Shown: positions 25,742 to 33,835, counted from the first letter of the stretch. The stretch is 49,406 nt of DNA from Hyphomonas beringensis (GCF_000682755.1 NZ_AWFF01000039.1:1-49406); one strand, 5' to 3'. Notes: generated from the letters alone by a model not told the origin. Numbers and translations: made by a program.

Positions 25742-27007
25742 ATGCGCCAACCGACCGAGATTGAGTCTCTATACATCGATTTTGATGCTTTCTTTGCCAA
25801 TGCTGAAAAATTGCTTCGGCCGGAGCTGCGTGGGCGTCCGGTAGGCGTTGTGCCGCTTGCCTCTGAGCATACTTCCCTTATCGCGCGATGCTACCTGGCG
25901 AAAGCTCATGGTTTGAGACGTGGTACCTCGGTTCGGGAGGCGCGCCAATTATGTCCCGACGTGGCCCTACCGCTGGCCCGGCATGATGAATATGTGCGCC
26001 TGCACCACAAGATTCTTGAGGAACTCGATCGCCATGTTCCGGTACGCAAGGTCTGGTCTGTGGATGAGATGGAGTGCAGCCTGCTGGGAGCCGAGCGGGC
26101 GCGAGGCCAGGACATTGCAATGGCCATCCGCCGCGGGCTCAGCGAGAATATCGGGGCCTGCCTGACGGCCTCTATCGGGCTTGCGCCGAACCAGTTCCTG
26201 GCCAAGGTGGCCGCGGAGATGAACAAGCCTGATGGCTTTGTGATGCTGCGCCCGGAAGATTTGCCGGGCCCCTTGTTTGATCTTGAGCTGACAGACCTGC
26301 CGGGTATTTCCAGCCGCATGCATGTACGGCTGGTTCAGGCTGGCGTGCATACGGTGGAGCAATTGTGGAATCTTTCGCCGAAACAGGCGCGCGCCATCTG
26401 GAACAGTGTGGAGGGCGAGCGGCTCTGGGCCCAGTTGCGTGGCTATGCGGTGTCGCGTCCAGAGACGGAGCGGCGCATGTTTGGCCATGGCCGCGTTCTG
26501 TCGATGGAATGGCGCGATCCGGTAAAGGCGCGGGACTGCCTGCGCCTGCTGACGGCCAAGGCGGCGCGGCGTTTGCGGCGGGAGGCCTATCTGGCGGCGG
26601 GTGTCCATGTCTCTCTCAGGGCACAGGACGGTCGGCGCTGGGGTGGGGACATGTCTTTCTTCCCGGCGCGGGATGATCACACCTTCCTGCAGAAGGCGTG
26701 CGAGATCTTTGATGTCGGGGTGGAGGCACTGGACGGTGGACGGCTGAAGAAGCTGTCTGTCGTGCTGCACACAATCAGCCGGCCAGGGGAGGTCAGCGCG
26801 GACCTGTTTGAGCATGCCGACCAGGTCTCCAGCCGTTCGCGCTGGGAACGGGTGACGGATGCGATGGACGCCCTGAATGCGCGCAATGGAGCCTGTATTG
26901 TCTCGCTGGGGCCGCGCAAGGAACCGCCGGGCGGCTATGCCGGGGCAAAGATTGCCTTTGGCCGTGTGCCGGATCTCAATGACTTTCTGACGACCCGGTC
27001 AGACTGA
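25742..27007 (+). CDS. Y-family DNA polymerase (DinB/UmuC-like)
   Basis: A 421-residue translesion polymerase-like protein. The palm residues are Asp13 in YIDFDAFFANAE and Asp108-Glu109 in WSVDEME, so the catalytic core looks intact. The thumb helix-hairpin-helix is LTDLPGISSRMHVRLVQAGV, and a little-finger domain follows. The C-terminus ends KIAFGRVPDLNDF without an obvious QLxLF beta-clamp motif, like the DinB relatives often labelled ImpB/MucB/SamB in Alphaproteobacteria. I start at ATG 25742, after the LexA box; longer in-frame starts would put the box inside the coding region. No imuA or dnaE2 is adjacent. DNA damage induction is a strong inference; whether it is error-prone is not readable. 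Confidence 0.9.
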   Translation: MRQPTEIESLYIDFDAFFANAEKLLRPELRGRPVGVVPLASEHTSLIARCYLAKAHGLRRGTSVREARQLCPDVALPLARHDEYVRLHHKILEELDRHVPVRKVWSVDEMECSLLGAERARGQDIAMAIRRGLSENIGACLTASIGLAPNQFLAKVAAEMNKPDGFVMLRPEDLPGPLFDLELTDLPGISSRMHVRLVQAGVHTVEQLWNLSPKQARAIWNSVEGERLWAQLRGYAVSRPETERRMFGHGRVLSMEWRDPVKARDCLRLLTAKAARRLRREAYLAAGVHVSLRAQDGRRWGGDMSFFPARDDHTFLQKACEIFDVGVEALDGGRLKKLSVVLHTISRPGEVSADLFEHADQVSSRSRWERVTDAMDALNARNGACIVSLGPRKEPPGGYAGAKIAFGRVPDLNDFLTTRSD

Positions 27008-27076
27008 CGCAAGGCGAGGGCTTGCCGCGCCAGCCAATCGACCTTCCTTTACTCCCATAAAAAAGGGAGAGTTCAC

Positions 27077-28015
27077 ATGGCGTCAGCCCCGGTAAAGACA
27101 CGTATCACAGAGATGCTCGGCATCGAAAAGCCGATCATTCAGGCCGCCATGGGCTGGATTGCCCGATCCCAGCTCTCCTCTGCCGTCTCGAATGCCGGGG
27201 GCATGGGCATTATCGAGACATCTTCGGGCGAGTTGGACGCCGTGCGGGAAGAGATCAAGAAGATGAAGACGCTAACGGACAAGCCGTTCGGCGTGAATGT
27301 CGCGCAGGCTTTTGTGCGTGATCCCGATATCGTCCAGTTCGTGATTGATCAGGGGATCAAATTCGTCACCACGTCTGCGGGCGACCCGATGAAGTATACC
27401 GGCATGTTGAAGGAAGCCGGCCTCACCGTGTTCCACGTTGTCCCCTCGCTGCAGGGCGCCCTGCGGGCGATTGAGGCGGGCGTGGACGGTCTGATCGTGG
27501 AAGGCGGGGAAGGGGGCGGTTTCAAGAATCCGAAGGATGTCGCCTCCATGGTGCTGATCCCGCTGGTCTGTGAGCATGTTGATGTACCGGTTGTCGCGGC
27601 TGGCGGCATTACGGATGGGCGCAGCATGGCTGCGGCTTTCGCGCTGGGTGCAGAGGCCGTGCTGATGGGCACGCGTATCCTGTCATCGGAGGAAAGCCCT
27701 GTTCACTCCAATTGGAAAGAGGCGATCGTGAAGGCGGAGGCCACCGATACGGTCTTCCTCAACCGGTCCGGACCGGGGCCAGCGCTACGCGCACTTCGGA
27801 CAGAGCGGACCGACCGGATCCAGAAGGAGGGGGTGGAGAATATTTTCGGAGAATTTGCCAATACCCAGGATGTCTATTTTGGCGGCGACCTTGAAGCCGG
27901 TATCGCGCTGACCGGTCAGGTGGCGGGCCGGATCACACAGGTGAAGTCTGTCGCACAGATTTTCGAGGAAACCCTGGCCGAATATCACGACGTCGTTTCG
28001 CGTTTGCCGAGATGA
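27077..28015 (+). CDS. Nitronate monooxygenase / NAD(P)H-dependent flavin oxidoreductase
   Basis: A 312-residue FMN-dependent TIM-barrel protein of the 2-nitropropane dioxygenase/FabK-like family. KPIIQAAMGWIA begins the barrel, IVEGGEGGG (about 140-148) and VVAAGGITDGRSMAAA (about 175-190) are the FMN phosphate-binding segments, and LGAEAVLMGTRIL follows. It could oxidise propionate 3-nitronate, or reduce enoyl-ACP as FabK does; there is no fatty-acid gene nearby to favour the latter. GGGAGAG is seven bases before the ATG. Its transcript ends at the strong terminator at 28039. Confidence 0.9.
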   Translation: MASAPVKTRITEMLGIEKPIIQAAMGWIARSQLSSAVSNAGGMGIIETSSGELDAVREEIKKMKTLTDKPFGVNVAQAFVRDPDIVQFVIDQGIKFVTTSAGDPMKYTGMLKEAGLTVFHVVPSLQGALRAIEAGVDGLIVEGGEGGGFKNPKDVASMVLIPLVCEHVDVPVVAAGGITDGRSMAAAFALGAEAVLMGTRILSSEESPVHSNWKEAIVKAEATDTVFLNRSGPGPALRALRTERTDRIQKEGVENIFGEFANTQDVYFGGDLEAGIALTGQVAGRITQVKSVAQIFEETLAEYHDVVSRLPR

Positions 28016-28038
28016 GGAGAAAGGCTAATGCCTTGTGA

Positions 28039-28086
28039 CACAAAGAAAAAGCCCGCCGGTTCGATCCGGCGGGCTTTTTCTTTGTG
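28039..28086. terminator. Bidirectional terminator between the flavin oxidoreductase gene and ptsN
   Basis: Perfect 21-bp inverted repeat: CACAAAGAAAAAGCCCGCCG and one more G, loop TTCGAT, then its complement. An A run on one side and T run on the other serve both convergent transcripts. Confidence 0.95.
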
Positions 28087-28105
28087 TCTGATATTACGGT
28101 CGGCG

Positions 28106-28576
28106 TCAGGCTGGCGTATCTGCAGCTTCGCGGCAGACAATCGCGCGGACCTGTTCTTCCGTCGAGGCCTCTCTCAGCGCATCACGCACAGTGCTCTGGC
28201 GGAAGGCGCGGCTGACCTGGGCCAGGGCCCGCAAATGGTCTGCGCCAGCTGTTTTCGGGGCCAGAAGCATGAAGATGAGGTCGCACGGACGCTCATCAAT
28301 GGCTTCAAAGTCTACGCCGTGAACCAGCCGCATATAGCCGCCTGTGGGCGTTTCGATGCCTTCCAGGCGTGCGTGGGGGATGGCAACGCCTTCTCCCACG
28401 CCCGTTGATCCCAGGCGTTCACGCTCCATAACGGCATCTTCGATCAGGCGCGCGCTGAGGCCCACTTTTTCAGCCAAGGCTTCTGCCAGGGCATGAATGG
28501 CCTGTTTCCGGCTGGTCGCCTCGAACGATGGTATGATTACCCCGCCTTCCAGCAGGGACGTCAGATCAGTGGCCAT
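28106..28576 (-). CDS. ptsN: PTS IIA-like nitrogen regulatory protein
   Basis: A 156-residue EIIA-Ntr protein of the nitrogen-related phosphotransferase chain (EI-Ntr, NPr, EIIA-Ntr). The phosphorylated histidine is in GVAIPHARLEG near residue 67, and GVGEG-VAIPHAR with preceding RERLGSTG is diagnostic. It regulates potassium uptake, stress and carbon storage in other proteobacteria; no transporter EIIB/C is involved. ATG 28576 (MATDLTSLLEGG) is preferred; an earlier in-frame start would overlap the end of hpf. It is 23 bp downstream of hpf on the same strand. Confidence 0.95.
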   Translation of the reverse strand: MATDLTSLLEGGVIIPSFEATSRKQAIHALAEALAEKVGLSARLIEDAVMERERLGSTGVGEGVAIPHARLEGIETPTGGYMRLVHGVDFEAIDERPCDLIFMLLAPKTAGADHLRALAQVSRAFRQSTVRDALREASTEEQVRAIVCREAADTPA

Positions 28577-28599
28577 GAAGTTGCTTTCCGTCTTCCGGC

Positions 28600-29193
28600 T
28601 TAGGTCTTCCGGGCATTCTCCGGATCTACCCAACCAATATGCCCGTCTGGGCGGCGGTAGACCATATTCAGGCCTTCATGGCCAGCATTTCTGAACATGA
28701 TTGCCGGAACTTCCTGCAGTTCAAGCTGCATAACTGCCTCTGAAACGCTCATCGTCCGGATCGAAACCGAGGTTTCAGCTACGGTGAGTGGCGTATCATC
28801 GGTCACTTCGGGGGACTCGTCCTCATCGGTGTCATAGCCATTGACCTTGAACACGGATTCCGAGGCCAGTTCAGAGGGCATGGGCGCGGATGTGCCGGAA
28901 TGATGGTCTTTAAGGCGGCGCTTGTAGCGGCGCACGCGCTTTTCCATCTTGTTCAGGCTGTCTTCCAGCGCGGCATAGGGCTCTTCCGCCTTGCCTGTGG
29001 ATTGAAGGATAATGCCGGAAGGCAGGTGTACATTACAGTCTACTTCAACAAACGGGCCCTGCTGGGATACGAAAACGCGGGCGTCTCCCGTTCGGGTGAA
29101 GTATTTACTGACGGCCGCCTCCAGTCCGGTTTCAATACGGCTCCGCAGAGCTTCTCCGAGATCCATATGCTTGCCAGTAATCTGTATCTGCAC
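28600..29193 (-). CDS. hpf: Ribosome hibernation promoting factor, long form
   Basis: A 197-residue protein. Residues 1-100 form the S30AE ribosome-binding domain (MQIQITGKHMDLGEALRSRI; the KRVRRYKRRLKDHH basic helix). Residues 140-197 form the C-terminal dimerisation domain of long HPF, with VSIRTMSVSEAVMQLELQEV and NMVYRRPDGHIGWVDPE. Long HPF pairs two 70S ribosomes into 100S particles in stationary phase. The start is GTG 29193, with GAAGGAG eight bases upstream. It is followed by ptsN. In many relatives this pair comes right after rpoN; here it lies 6.7 kb upstream of rpoN. Confidence 0.96.
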   Translation of the reverse strand: MQIQITGKHMDLGEALRSRIETGLEAAVSKYFTRTGDARVFVSQQGPFVEVDCNVHLPSGIILQSTGKAEEPYAALEDSLNKMEKRVRRYKRRLKDHHSGTSAPMPSELASESVFKVNGYDTDEDESPEVTDDTPLTVAETSVSIRTMSVSEAVMQLELQEVPAIMFRNAGHEGLNMVYRRPDGHIGWVDPENARKT

Positions 29194-29548
29194 GGGCGGA
29201 CTCCTTCATTGTTGTAAGGGTCTGATTATGACCCAGAATTTGGCCGGAAGCGAATCTAATCGGCCTTGTATTTGACTTGGGGCTGGCCCGGCCACGTCTC
29301 AAGACTTGCTCCCTGAATATCCGCTCTCCTGAACCTTAAATTTTGTACGGGAAATACGGGACATCCCGCACGGCATTTGTCCTGTATCCTTGGCTTTTCG
29401 CAGTAAGACGCAGCCCGAAATGCTGTTCGGGGGATGTTTTAGGATGGCGGTAATTACTTGCCGACATGCTTTACCAGACTTGGGGATGCGGTTTCCTGAT
29501 AGTTTCATACGATTGTTCCTGCATATGCCTTCTTCCTACGCGCACAAT
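29194..29548. other. Divergent non-coding stretch between hpf and the PAS-HWE kinase
   Basis: About 355 bp with no convincing gene. It contains a small hairpin CGGGA-CA-TCCCG at 29357-29368 and another, CCCGAA-ATGCTG-TTCGGG, at 29414-29431, both in the likely leader of the kinase gene. Promoters for both directions must lie here; I see no strong consensus. An open frame in phase with the kinase continues upstream to 29390, but its codons look unlike the gene body. Confidence 0.5.
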
Positions 29549-31318
29549 ATGAGCTTTTCGCCCATGATGGAGGAAGGCGACATCCTGTACCGGAATGCCT
29601 TCGAAAATGCGGCGGTAGGCATCGCCTATATTTCACCCGAAGGACAATGGCTGCGTATGAATAAGCGGGTCGCCGAGATGTTCGGCTATACCCCGGCTGA
29701 GCTTGAGGCGCTGAGATTTCAGGATATCACCCATCCGGAGGATCTGGATACCAATCTGGATTTCCTGAAAGAGGTGCGGGAGGGGCGACGCGAAGGCTAC
29801 AAGCTGGAAAAGCGCTATTTTCACAAAGCGGGCCACATCGTCTGGGTGAATCTGAGCGTCAGCTGCATACGTGATACAGAGGGTAAGGTACGCTATTTCA
29901 TCTCCGTACTGGATGACATCACGGAGCAAAAGCGTGTTCGGCAAGCGCTGGATGAGAGTGAAGCCAGGTTTCGTGGCTACCAGCAGACCAGTCCCGACGG
30001 CTTCATGCTCCTGCACAGCCTGCGCGATCAAGCGAACGAGATTGTCGACTTTGTCTGGGATTTCGTAAATCCGGCAGGGGAGATGATCTCGCGGCAATCC
30101 AAAGCGGACCTTATCGGTGCTCGTCTGCTGGAGGTGATGCCGTCAAATCGCAGTCTCGGTCTGTTTGATGCCTATAAGAAAGTGGTGGAAACCGGCGAGA
30201 CCTGGCAGGGCGAAATCAGTTACCCTAGGCAAACTCATGGCATAGTCTGGCTACGGATCACTGCCGCAAAGGTTGATGATGGCTTTGCGGTGTCTTTTCA
30301 GGATATTACCGAGCACAAGGATGCCGAGATCAGGCTGCGCGAAAGCCAGGACCGTCAACGCAGAATTCTGGACAATGTCGTCGCCCTGGTCGGCCTGCTG
30401 AGGCCTGACGGCACTGTTCTTGAGTCAAACAAGCCGTCCCTGATGGCTGGGGGGCTTCAGCGCCAGGATGTTGTCGGCAAGAAATTCTGGGAATGTGCCT
30501 GGTGGAGCTATGATCCGGATGTACAAGCCAGTATTCGTGACGCAGTCATGCGGGCGGCCGCTGGTGAACAGATGCGTTTCGACGTGGAGATTTGCGGTGC
30601 AGACGGCAAGCGCATTCCCGTTGATTTTCAGCTTGCGCCCTGCTTTGACGAGGCGGGCCGTGTGACTGAGATCATTCCGTCTGGCATTGATATTACTGAG
30701 CGGAAATTGGCTGAATCGCAGCGCGAGATGCTTGTACGGGAACTCAGCCACCGCGTGAAGAATTCTCTTGCCATGGTTCAGGCGATCGCCTCTCACACAA
30801 TGCATGTGGAAAGTTCGATTGAGGCGTTCCGGGAGTCTTTCTCAGGACGCTTGCGGGCCATTGCGGCCTGTCATGACCTGCTTATTGCCACGACCCGAAG
30901 CTCTGCGAATGTTGCGCAATTAGTCAGTGAGCAGGTCTCTCCCTATACGTCCCCGCAGGCCGAGCGGGTTACCATGTCCGGGCCGCCGATCATTCTGGGG
31001 CCGGAAGCATCCTATGCATTCGGTCTGATCCTGCACGAATTGGCGACGAACGCTGTGAAATACGGGGCTTGGTCGAATGAGACCGGCAGTGTGTCTGTCA
31101 GCTGGAGTGCAAAACTCGGCAAGGATGGCCGTACGGAAGTCATCGTGGATTGGCGCGAGAGAGGCGGCCCGAAAGCTTCTCCGCCAGAGCGGAAAGGCTT
31201 TGGCAGTGTGCTGATCGAAGAAAGTCTGTCCCACTCACTCGGTGGGCAGGCCCATATCGAGTATGCAGAGGAAGGGCTGAATGCTCGCTTTCAGTTCCCG
31301 GTGGAGGGTGTGGCATGA
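29549..31318 (+). CDS. Multi-PAS HWE-family sensor histidine kinase
   Basis: A cytoplasmic sensor kinase of about 589 residues. Counted from ATG 29549, three PAS domains occupy roughly 10-128, 137-260 and 273-388 (each ends in a DITEx motif: DDITEQK, QDITEHK, IDITERK). The kinase core follows: H-box ELSHRVKNSLAMVQ with His401, N-box LHELATNAVKYGA, and the HWE hallmark VDWRERGGP. There are no membrane spans. The start is uncertain: ATGs at 29525, 29549, 29564 and 29567 all lack good ribosome sites. The last codons overlap the start of a receiver protein (ATGA at 31315), its likely partner. The ligand or light/redox cofactor of the PAS domains is not evident. Confidence 0.92.
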   Translation: MSFSPMMEEGDILYRNAFENAAVGIAYISPEGQWLRMNKRVAEMFGYTPAELEALRFQDITHPEDLDTNLDFLKEVREGRREGYKLEKRYFHKAGHIVWVNLSVSCIRDTEGKVRYFISVLDDITEQKRVRQALDESEARFRGYQQTSPDGFMLLHSLRDQANEIVDFVWDFVNPAGEMISRQSKADLIGARLLEVMPSNRSLGLFDAYKKVVETGETWQGEISYPRQTHGIVWLRITAAKVDDGFAVSFQDITEHKDAEIRLRESQDRQRRILDNVVALVGLLRPDGTVLESNKPSLMAGGLQRQDVVGKKFWECAWWSYDPDVQASIRDAVMRAAAGEQMRFDVEICGADGKRIPVDFQLAPCFDEAGRVTEIIPSGIDITERKLAESQREMLVRELSHRVKNSLAMVQAIASHTMHVESSIEAFRESFSGRLRAIAACHDLLIATTRSSANVAQLVSEQVSPYTSPQAERVTMSGPPIILGPEASYAFGLILHELATNAVKYGAWSNETGSVSVSWSAKLGKDGRTEVIVDWRERGGPKASPPERKGFGSVLIEESLSHSLGGQAHIEYAEEGLNARFQFPVEGVA

Positions 31319-31674
31319 AGCGCTCAGTGCTTATTGTCGAAGATGACTTCCTGATTGCCTATGATCTGAAGATCCAGATGGAGGGACAGGGCTATGATGT
31401 CAAAGGCCCGGCTGGCAGTGTAGAGGCCGCGCTTACCGCACTGGAGACGCATGACATCTGCTCGGCTATTCTGGATATTGACCTGTATGGCACGGCGTCC
31501 TTCCCGGTTGCGAATGCTCTAAAGGATAAGGATATTCCCTTCATGTTCTTGTCAGGCAATTATGCGTGGCAGCTGCCGCCGGAATTTTCTGACATATTGG
31601 TGCATCCAAAGCCCGTGAATGTTCCAAAGTTGATCTGTGAGCTGAGAGATATGTGCAAGCCGGAGTGCTGCTGA
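31315..31674 (+). CDS. Single-domain response regulator (receiver only)
   Basis: A 119-residue receiver domain without output domain. Asp10 and Asp11 (VEDD) bind magnesium, Asp54 in ILDIDLYG is the likely phosphate acceptor, and Lys99 in VHPKPV is the conserved lysine. It starts at ATG 31315, overlapping the kinase stop. This stand-alone receiver form is common beside HWE kinases in Alphaproteobacteria, where it can act as a phosphate sink or relay. It is convergent with pspF, with 5 bp between stop codons. Confidence 0.92.
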   Translation: MKRSVLIVEDDFLIAYDLKIQMEGQGYDVKGPAGSVEAALTALETHDICSAILDIDLYGTASFPVANALKDKDIPFMFLSGNYAWQLPPEFSDILVHPKPVNVPKLICELRDMCKPECC

Positions 31675-31679
31675 TCTTC

Positions 31680-32768
31680 CTACATGCCGCGAATGGGGCC
31701 CTTGAGAGGTGTCCCTTTGCCTGGAGGGTCTGCCTTGCCGGGATTCTTGCCATAGTCATGCTTCTTCAAGAGGCCCCTGAACTGGTGATAGGTCAGGCCA
31801 AGAAAATCTGCCGCCTTGCCTTGATGGCCCTCTGACAGGCTCAAGGCCTCATCAATCAATTGCATCTCAAAGGCGGCCACTTGCGACGGGAAGTCTGCCG
31901 GAATGGTTTCATCCTGGCGAATGCGGTCCGGATCAGCTTTCAGGGCGGGCGAGGCCTTGGGGGCGCGCCCGGATTTGGGCCGCCAGGGCGAGTCAAACGG
32001 GTCCAGCGCGCTTTGATCAAACAGCACCGGTTCATCCGGCGACAGCATCATCGAGCGGTGCGCCAGCCGCTGGGCAAAATTGCGCAGTTCCCGGACATTG
32101 CCCGGCCAGTCATGCGCTTCCATGGCGGCGACGGCGGAGGGCGCGAAGCCCGGAAAGTCCTGCGCCATTTCGATTGCCATACGCCGCGCAAAATGATCGG
32201 CCAGCAGGCTTGCATCTCCGGGGCGCGCGCGCAGTGGCGGCAGAGTGATCACGTCAAAGGCCAGTCGGTCCAGCAGGTCTGCCCGAAATTCGCCGCGCTC
32301 GACCATGGAGGGCAGATCGGCATTCGTGGCGGCAATGATGCGCACATTCGTGGTGAGGACTTTGGAGCCGCCCACGCGCTGAAATTCGCCGTATTCGATC
32401 ACGCGCAACAGCTTTTCCTGCACCTGCGCGCTCGCGGTGGCGATTTCGTCCAGAAAGATCGTGCCGCCATCGGCCAGCTCAAACCGGCCCCGCCGCATCT
32501 CGGTAGCGCCCGTGAATGCGCCGCGCTCATGGCCGAAGAGCTCTGAGTCCAGCAGCGTTTCGGAAAGGGCCGCGCAATTCACCTTGATGAAGGGGCCGTC
32601 CCAGCGTTTCGACAGGAAGTGCAGGCGCTCCCCGATCAATTCCTTGCCGGTCCCGCGTTCTCCGATGACGAGGATGGGCCTGTCGAGTGGCGCGACACGC
32701 GAAACATGCTCCTGCGCACTCAGCCAAGCCGGCGCTTCACCAATGAGTTGGGTATTATCACTAATCAT
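31680..32768 (-). CDS. pspF: PspF, sigma-54-dependent activator of the phage shock operon
   Basis: A 362-residue bacterial enhancer-binding protein without an N-terminal receiver or ligand domain, as in PspF. The AAA+ domain starts at about residue 5. Walker A GERGTGKE is at 36-43, the sigma-54 contact loop GAFTGA at 83-88, Walker B GGTIFLDEI follows, and the arginine fingers lie in FRADLLDRL. After a Pro/Lys-rich linker longer than in E. coli PspF comes a Fis-type helix-turn-helix (HQGKAADFLGLTYHQFRGLL), then a 25-residue Lys/Pro/Gly tail. ATG 32768 (MISDNTQLIG) fits the family start; an upstream in-frame start would sit in the AT-rich enhancer region. It is divergent from the psp operon, and PspA normally inhibits it. 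Confidence 0.95.
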   Translation of the reverse strand: MISDNTQLIGEAPAWLSAQEHVSRVAPLDRPILVIGERGTGKELIGERLHFLSKRWDGPFIKVNCAALSETLLDSELFGHERGAFTGATEMRRGRFELADGGTIFLDEIATASAQVQEKLLRVIEYGEFQRVGGSKVLTTNVRIIAATNADLPSMVERGEFRADLLDRLAFDVITLPPLRARPGDASLLADHFARRMAIEMAQDFPGFAPSAVAAMEAHDWPGNVRELRNFAQRLAHRSMMLSPDEPVLFDQSALDPFDSPWRPKSGRAPKASPALKADPDRIRQDETIPADFPSQVAAFEMQLIDEALSLSEGHQGKAADFLGLTYHQFRGLLKKHDYGKNPGKADPPGKGTPLKGPIRGM

Positions 32769-32793
32769 TTCGTCAAAATAGCTAAATATAGAA

Positions 32794-32817
32794 ACTAAAT
32801 CCACACATAAATTTAGT
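32794..32817. promoter_or_regulatory. Candidate PspF enhancer site
   Basis: Inverted repeat ACTAAAT / ATTTAGT with a 10-nt spacer, within a markedly AT-rich stretch (32769-32900) about 90-110 bp upstream of the psp sigma-54 promoter. Position and symmetry fit an activator site; PspF binding is inferred. It also overlaps the pspF promoter region, allowing autorepression. Confidence 0.45.
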
Positions 32818-32903
32818 GGAATTGACAAAATTAGTTTTAATGCGCACTCGCGGAAAACTTATATACCTATAAAAATCAATGACTTATAAAATTAATTCGA
32901 AAC

Positions 32904-32919
32904 TGGCACGGTCCTTGAA
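32904..32919 (+). promoter_or_regulatory. Sigma-54 promoter of the psp operon
   Basis: TGGCACGGTCCTTGAA matches the -24/-12 consensus TGGCAC-N5-TTGCA except for A in place of C in the -12 element. It lies 58 bp upstream of the first psp ATG and downstream of an AT-rich enhancer stretch, with pspF divergent. It implies transcription starting near 32931. Confidence 0.82.
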
Positions 32920-32976
32920 ATGAAAGAAGGGCTCAGAGCGACAGGGCGTTGCTCAACCCAGAAGGACGAAACTGAA

Positions 32977-33108
32977 ATGGACGACCGTTACAACACTTCA
33001 GAAACCCGCTCGGATGCTGGCCGCTTTGGCCGCTGGCTTTCCACACGCCCAGCCGAAAGCTGGATGTTTTTCGGTGCCGGTGTGCTTCTCGGCGGCTTGT
33101 TCTTCTAA
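32977..33108 (+). CDS. Small membrane protein, first gene of the psp operon
   Basis: A 43-residue protein: a polar, Arg/Asp-rich N-terminal half (MDDRYNTSETRSDAGRFGRW) and a hydrophobic C-terminal segment WMFFGAGVLLGGLFF, long enough for a membrane anchor. AGGACGAAACTGAA precedes the ATG. An in-frame ATG at 32920 is excluded because it overlaps the sigma-54 promoter and lies upstream of the expected transcript start. It precedes pspA by 31 bp, so it must be induced with it. I do not recognise it; by position it may sense the membrane or recruit PspA. Confidence 0.75.
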   Translation: MDDRYNTSETRSDAGRFGRWLSTRPAESWMFFGAGVLLGGLFF

Positions 33109-33139
33109 TCCTCCCCCCAGATACGAAAGGACTTTAAAA

Positions 33140-33832
33140 ATGGGTCTGTTTTCCCGTCTCGGCGACATCATCAACTCGAACATCAACGCGATGCTCGACA
33201 GTGCCGAAAACCCTGAAAAAATCGCCCGCCTGATCATCCAGGAAATGGAAGATACGCTGGTTGAGGTCCGCACTGCAGCGGCCCGCGCCATGGCGGACAA
33301 GAAAGAAATGGAACGCGAGATCGTTCACTTCACGAAAACCCGTGATGAGTGGGCTGCCAAGGCAGAACTGGCCATCGACAAGGGTCGTGAAGATCTGGCC
33401 CGCGGCGCGCTGAGCGCCAAGCAGAAGGCCGAAGGCGAGATCGAACGCCGCAAGTCTGCGATGGCTGCGGCTGAAGAAGCCTTTGAAAAGCGCCAGGACG
33501 ATCTGTCCAAGCTGCAAGCCAAGCTGGATGAGGCCAAGGCAAAGCATCGTGCCCTGATGATGCGCCGCGAAGCCGCCGAACAGCGGATCCGCATGCGGTC
33601 GCAAACCTATGACGGCAAGGTCGATGAAGCCCTCGCGCGCTATAACAATATTGAGCGCAAGGTCGACGAGATGGAAGCCTATGCCGACACGATCAAGGGT
33701 CATGAGCCAAATCTGGCCGCCGAGTTCGCCGCCCTGGAGCGCGACGAGAGCGTCGAGAAGGAGCTTGAAGCCCTGAAAGCCAAGCGTGCGAAGTCTTCCG
33801 CGAAGGCGTCCACGAAGAAAGTGGAGGGTTGA
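33140..33832 (+). CDS. pspA: Phage shock protein A
   Basis: A 230-residue PspA/IM30-family protein. MGLFSRLGDIINSNINAMLD is the amphipathic membrane-binding helix, followed by continuous coiled-coil helices (about 25-215) with the family phrase ENPEKIARLIIQEMEDTLVEVR. It binds stressed inner membrane, assembles into ESCRT-III-like oligomers and normally holds PspF inactive. The ATG at 33140 follows AAAGGACTTT; upstream in-frame codons belong to the preceding gap. The C-terminus is a Lys/Ala/Ser-rich tail. It is second in the operon driven by the sigma-54 promoter at 32904. Confidence 0.97.
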   Translation: MGLFSRLGDIINSNINAMLDSAENPEKIARLIIQEMEDTLVEVRTAAARAMADKKEMEREIVHFTKTRDEWAAKAELAIDKGREDLARGALSAKQKAEGEIERRKSAMAAAEEAFEKRQDDLSKLQAKLDEAKAKHRALMMRREAAEQRIRMRSQTYDGKVDEALARYNNIERKVDEMEAYADTIKGHEPNLAAEFAALERDESVEKELEALKAKRAKSSAKASTKKVEG

Positions 33833-33835
33833 TAG

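Noticed and set aside
29390..29548. N-terminal extension of the PAS-HWE kinase from an upstream start
   Set aside because: The codons are atypical (many non-G/C third positions), there is no domain, and two hairpins lie in the same stretch, so it is more likely leader.
32920..32976. An upstream in-frame start for the first psp gene
   Set aside because: The ATG is directly downstream of the -12 element and upstream of the expected transcript start near 32931, so it cannot be in the mRNA.
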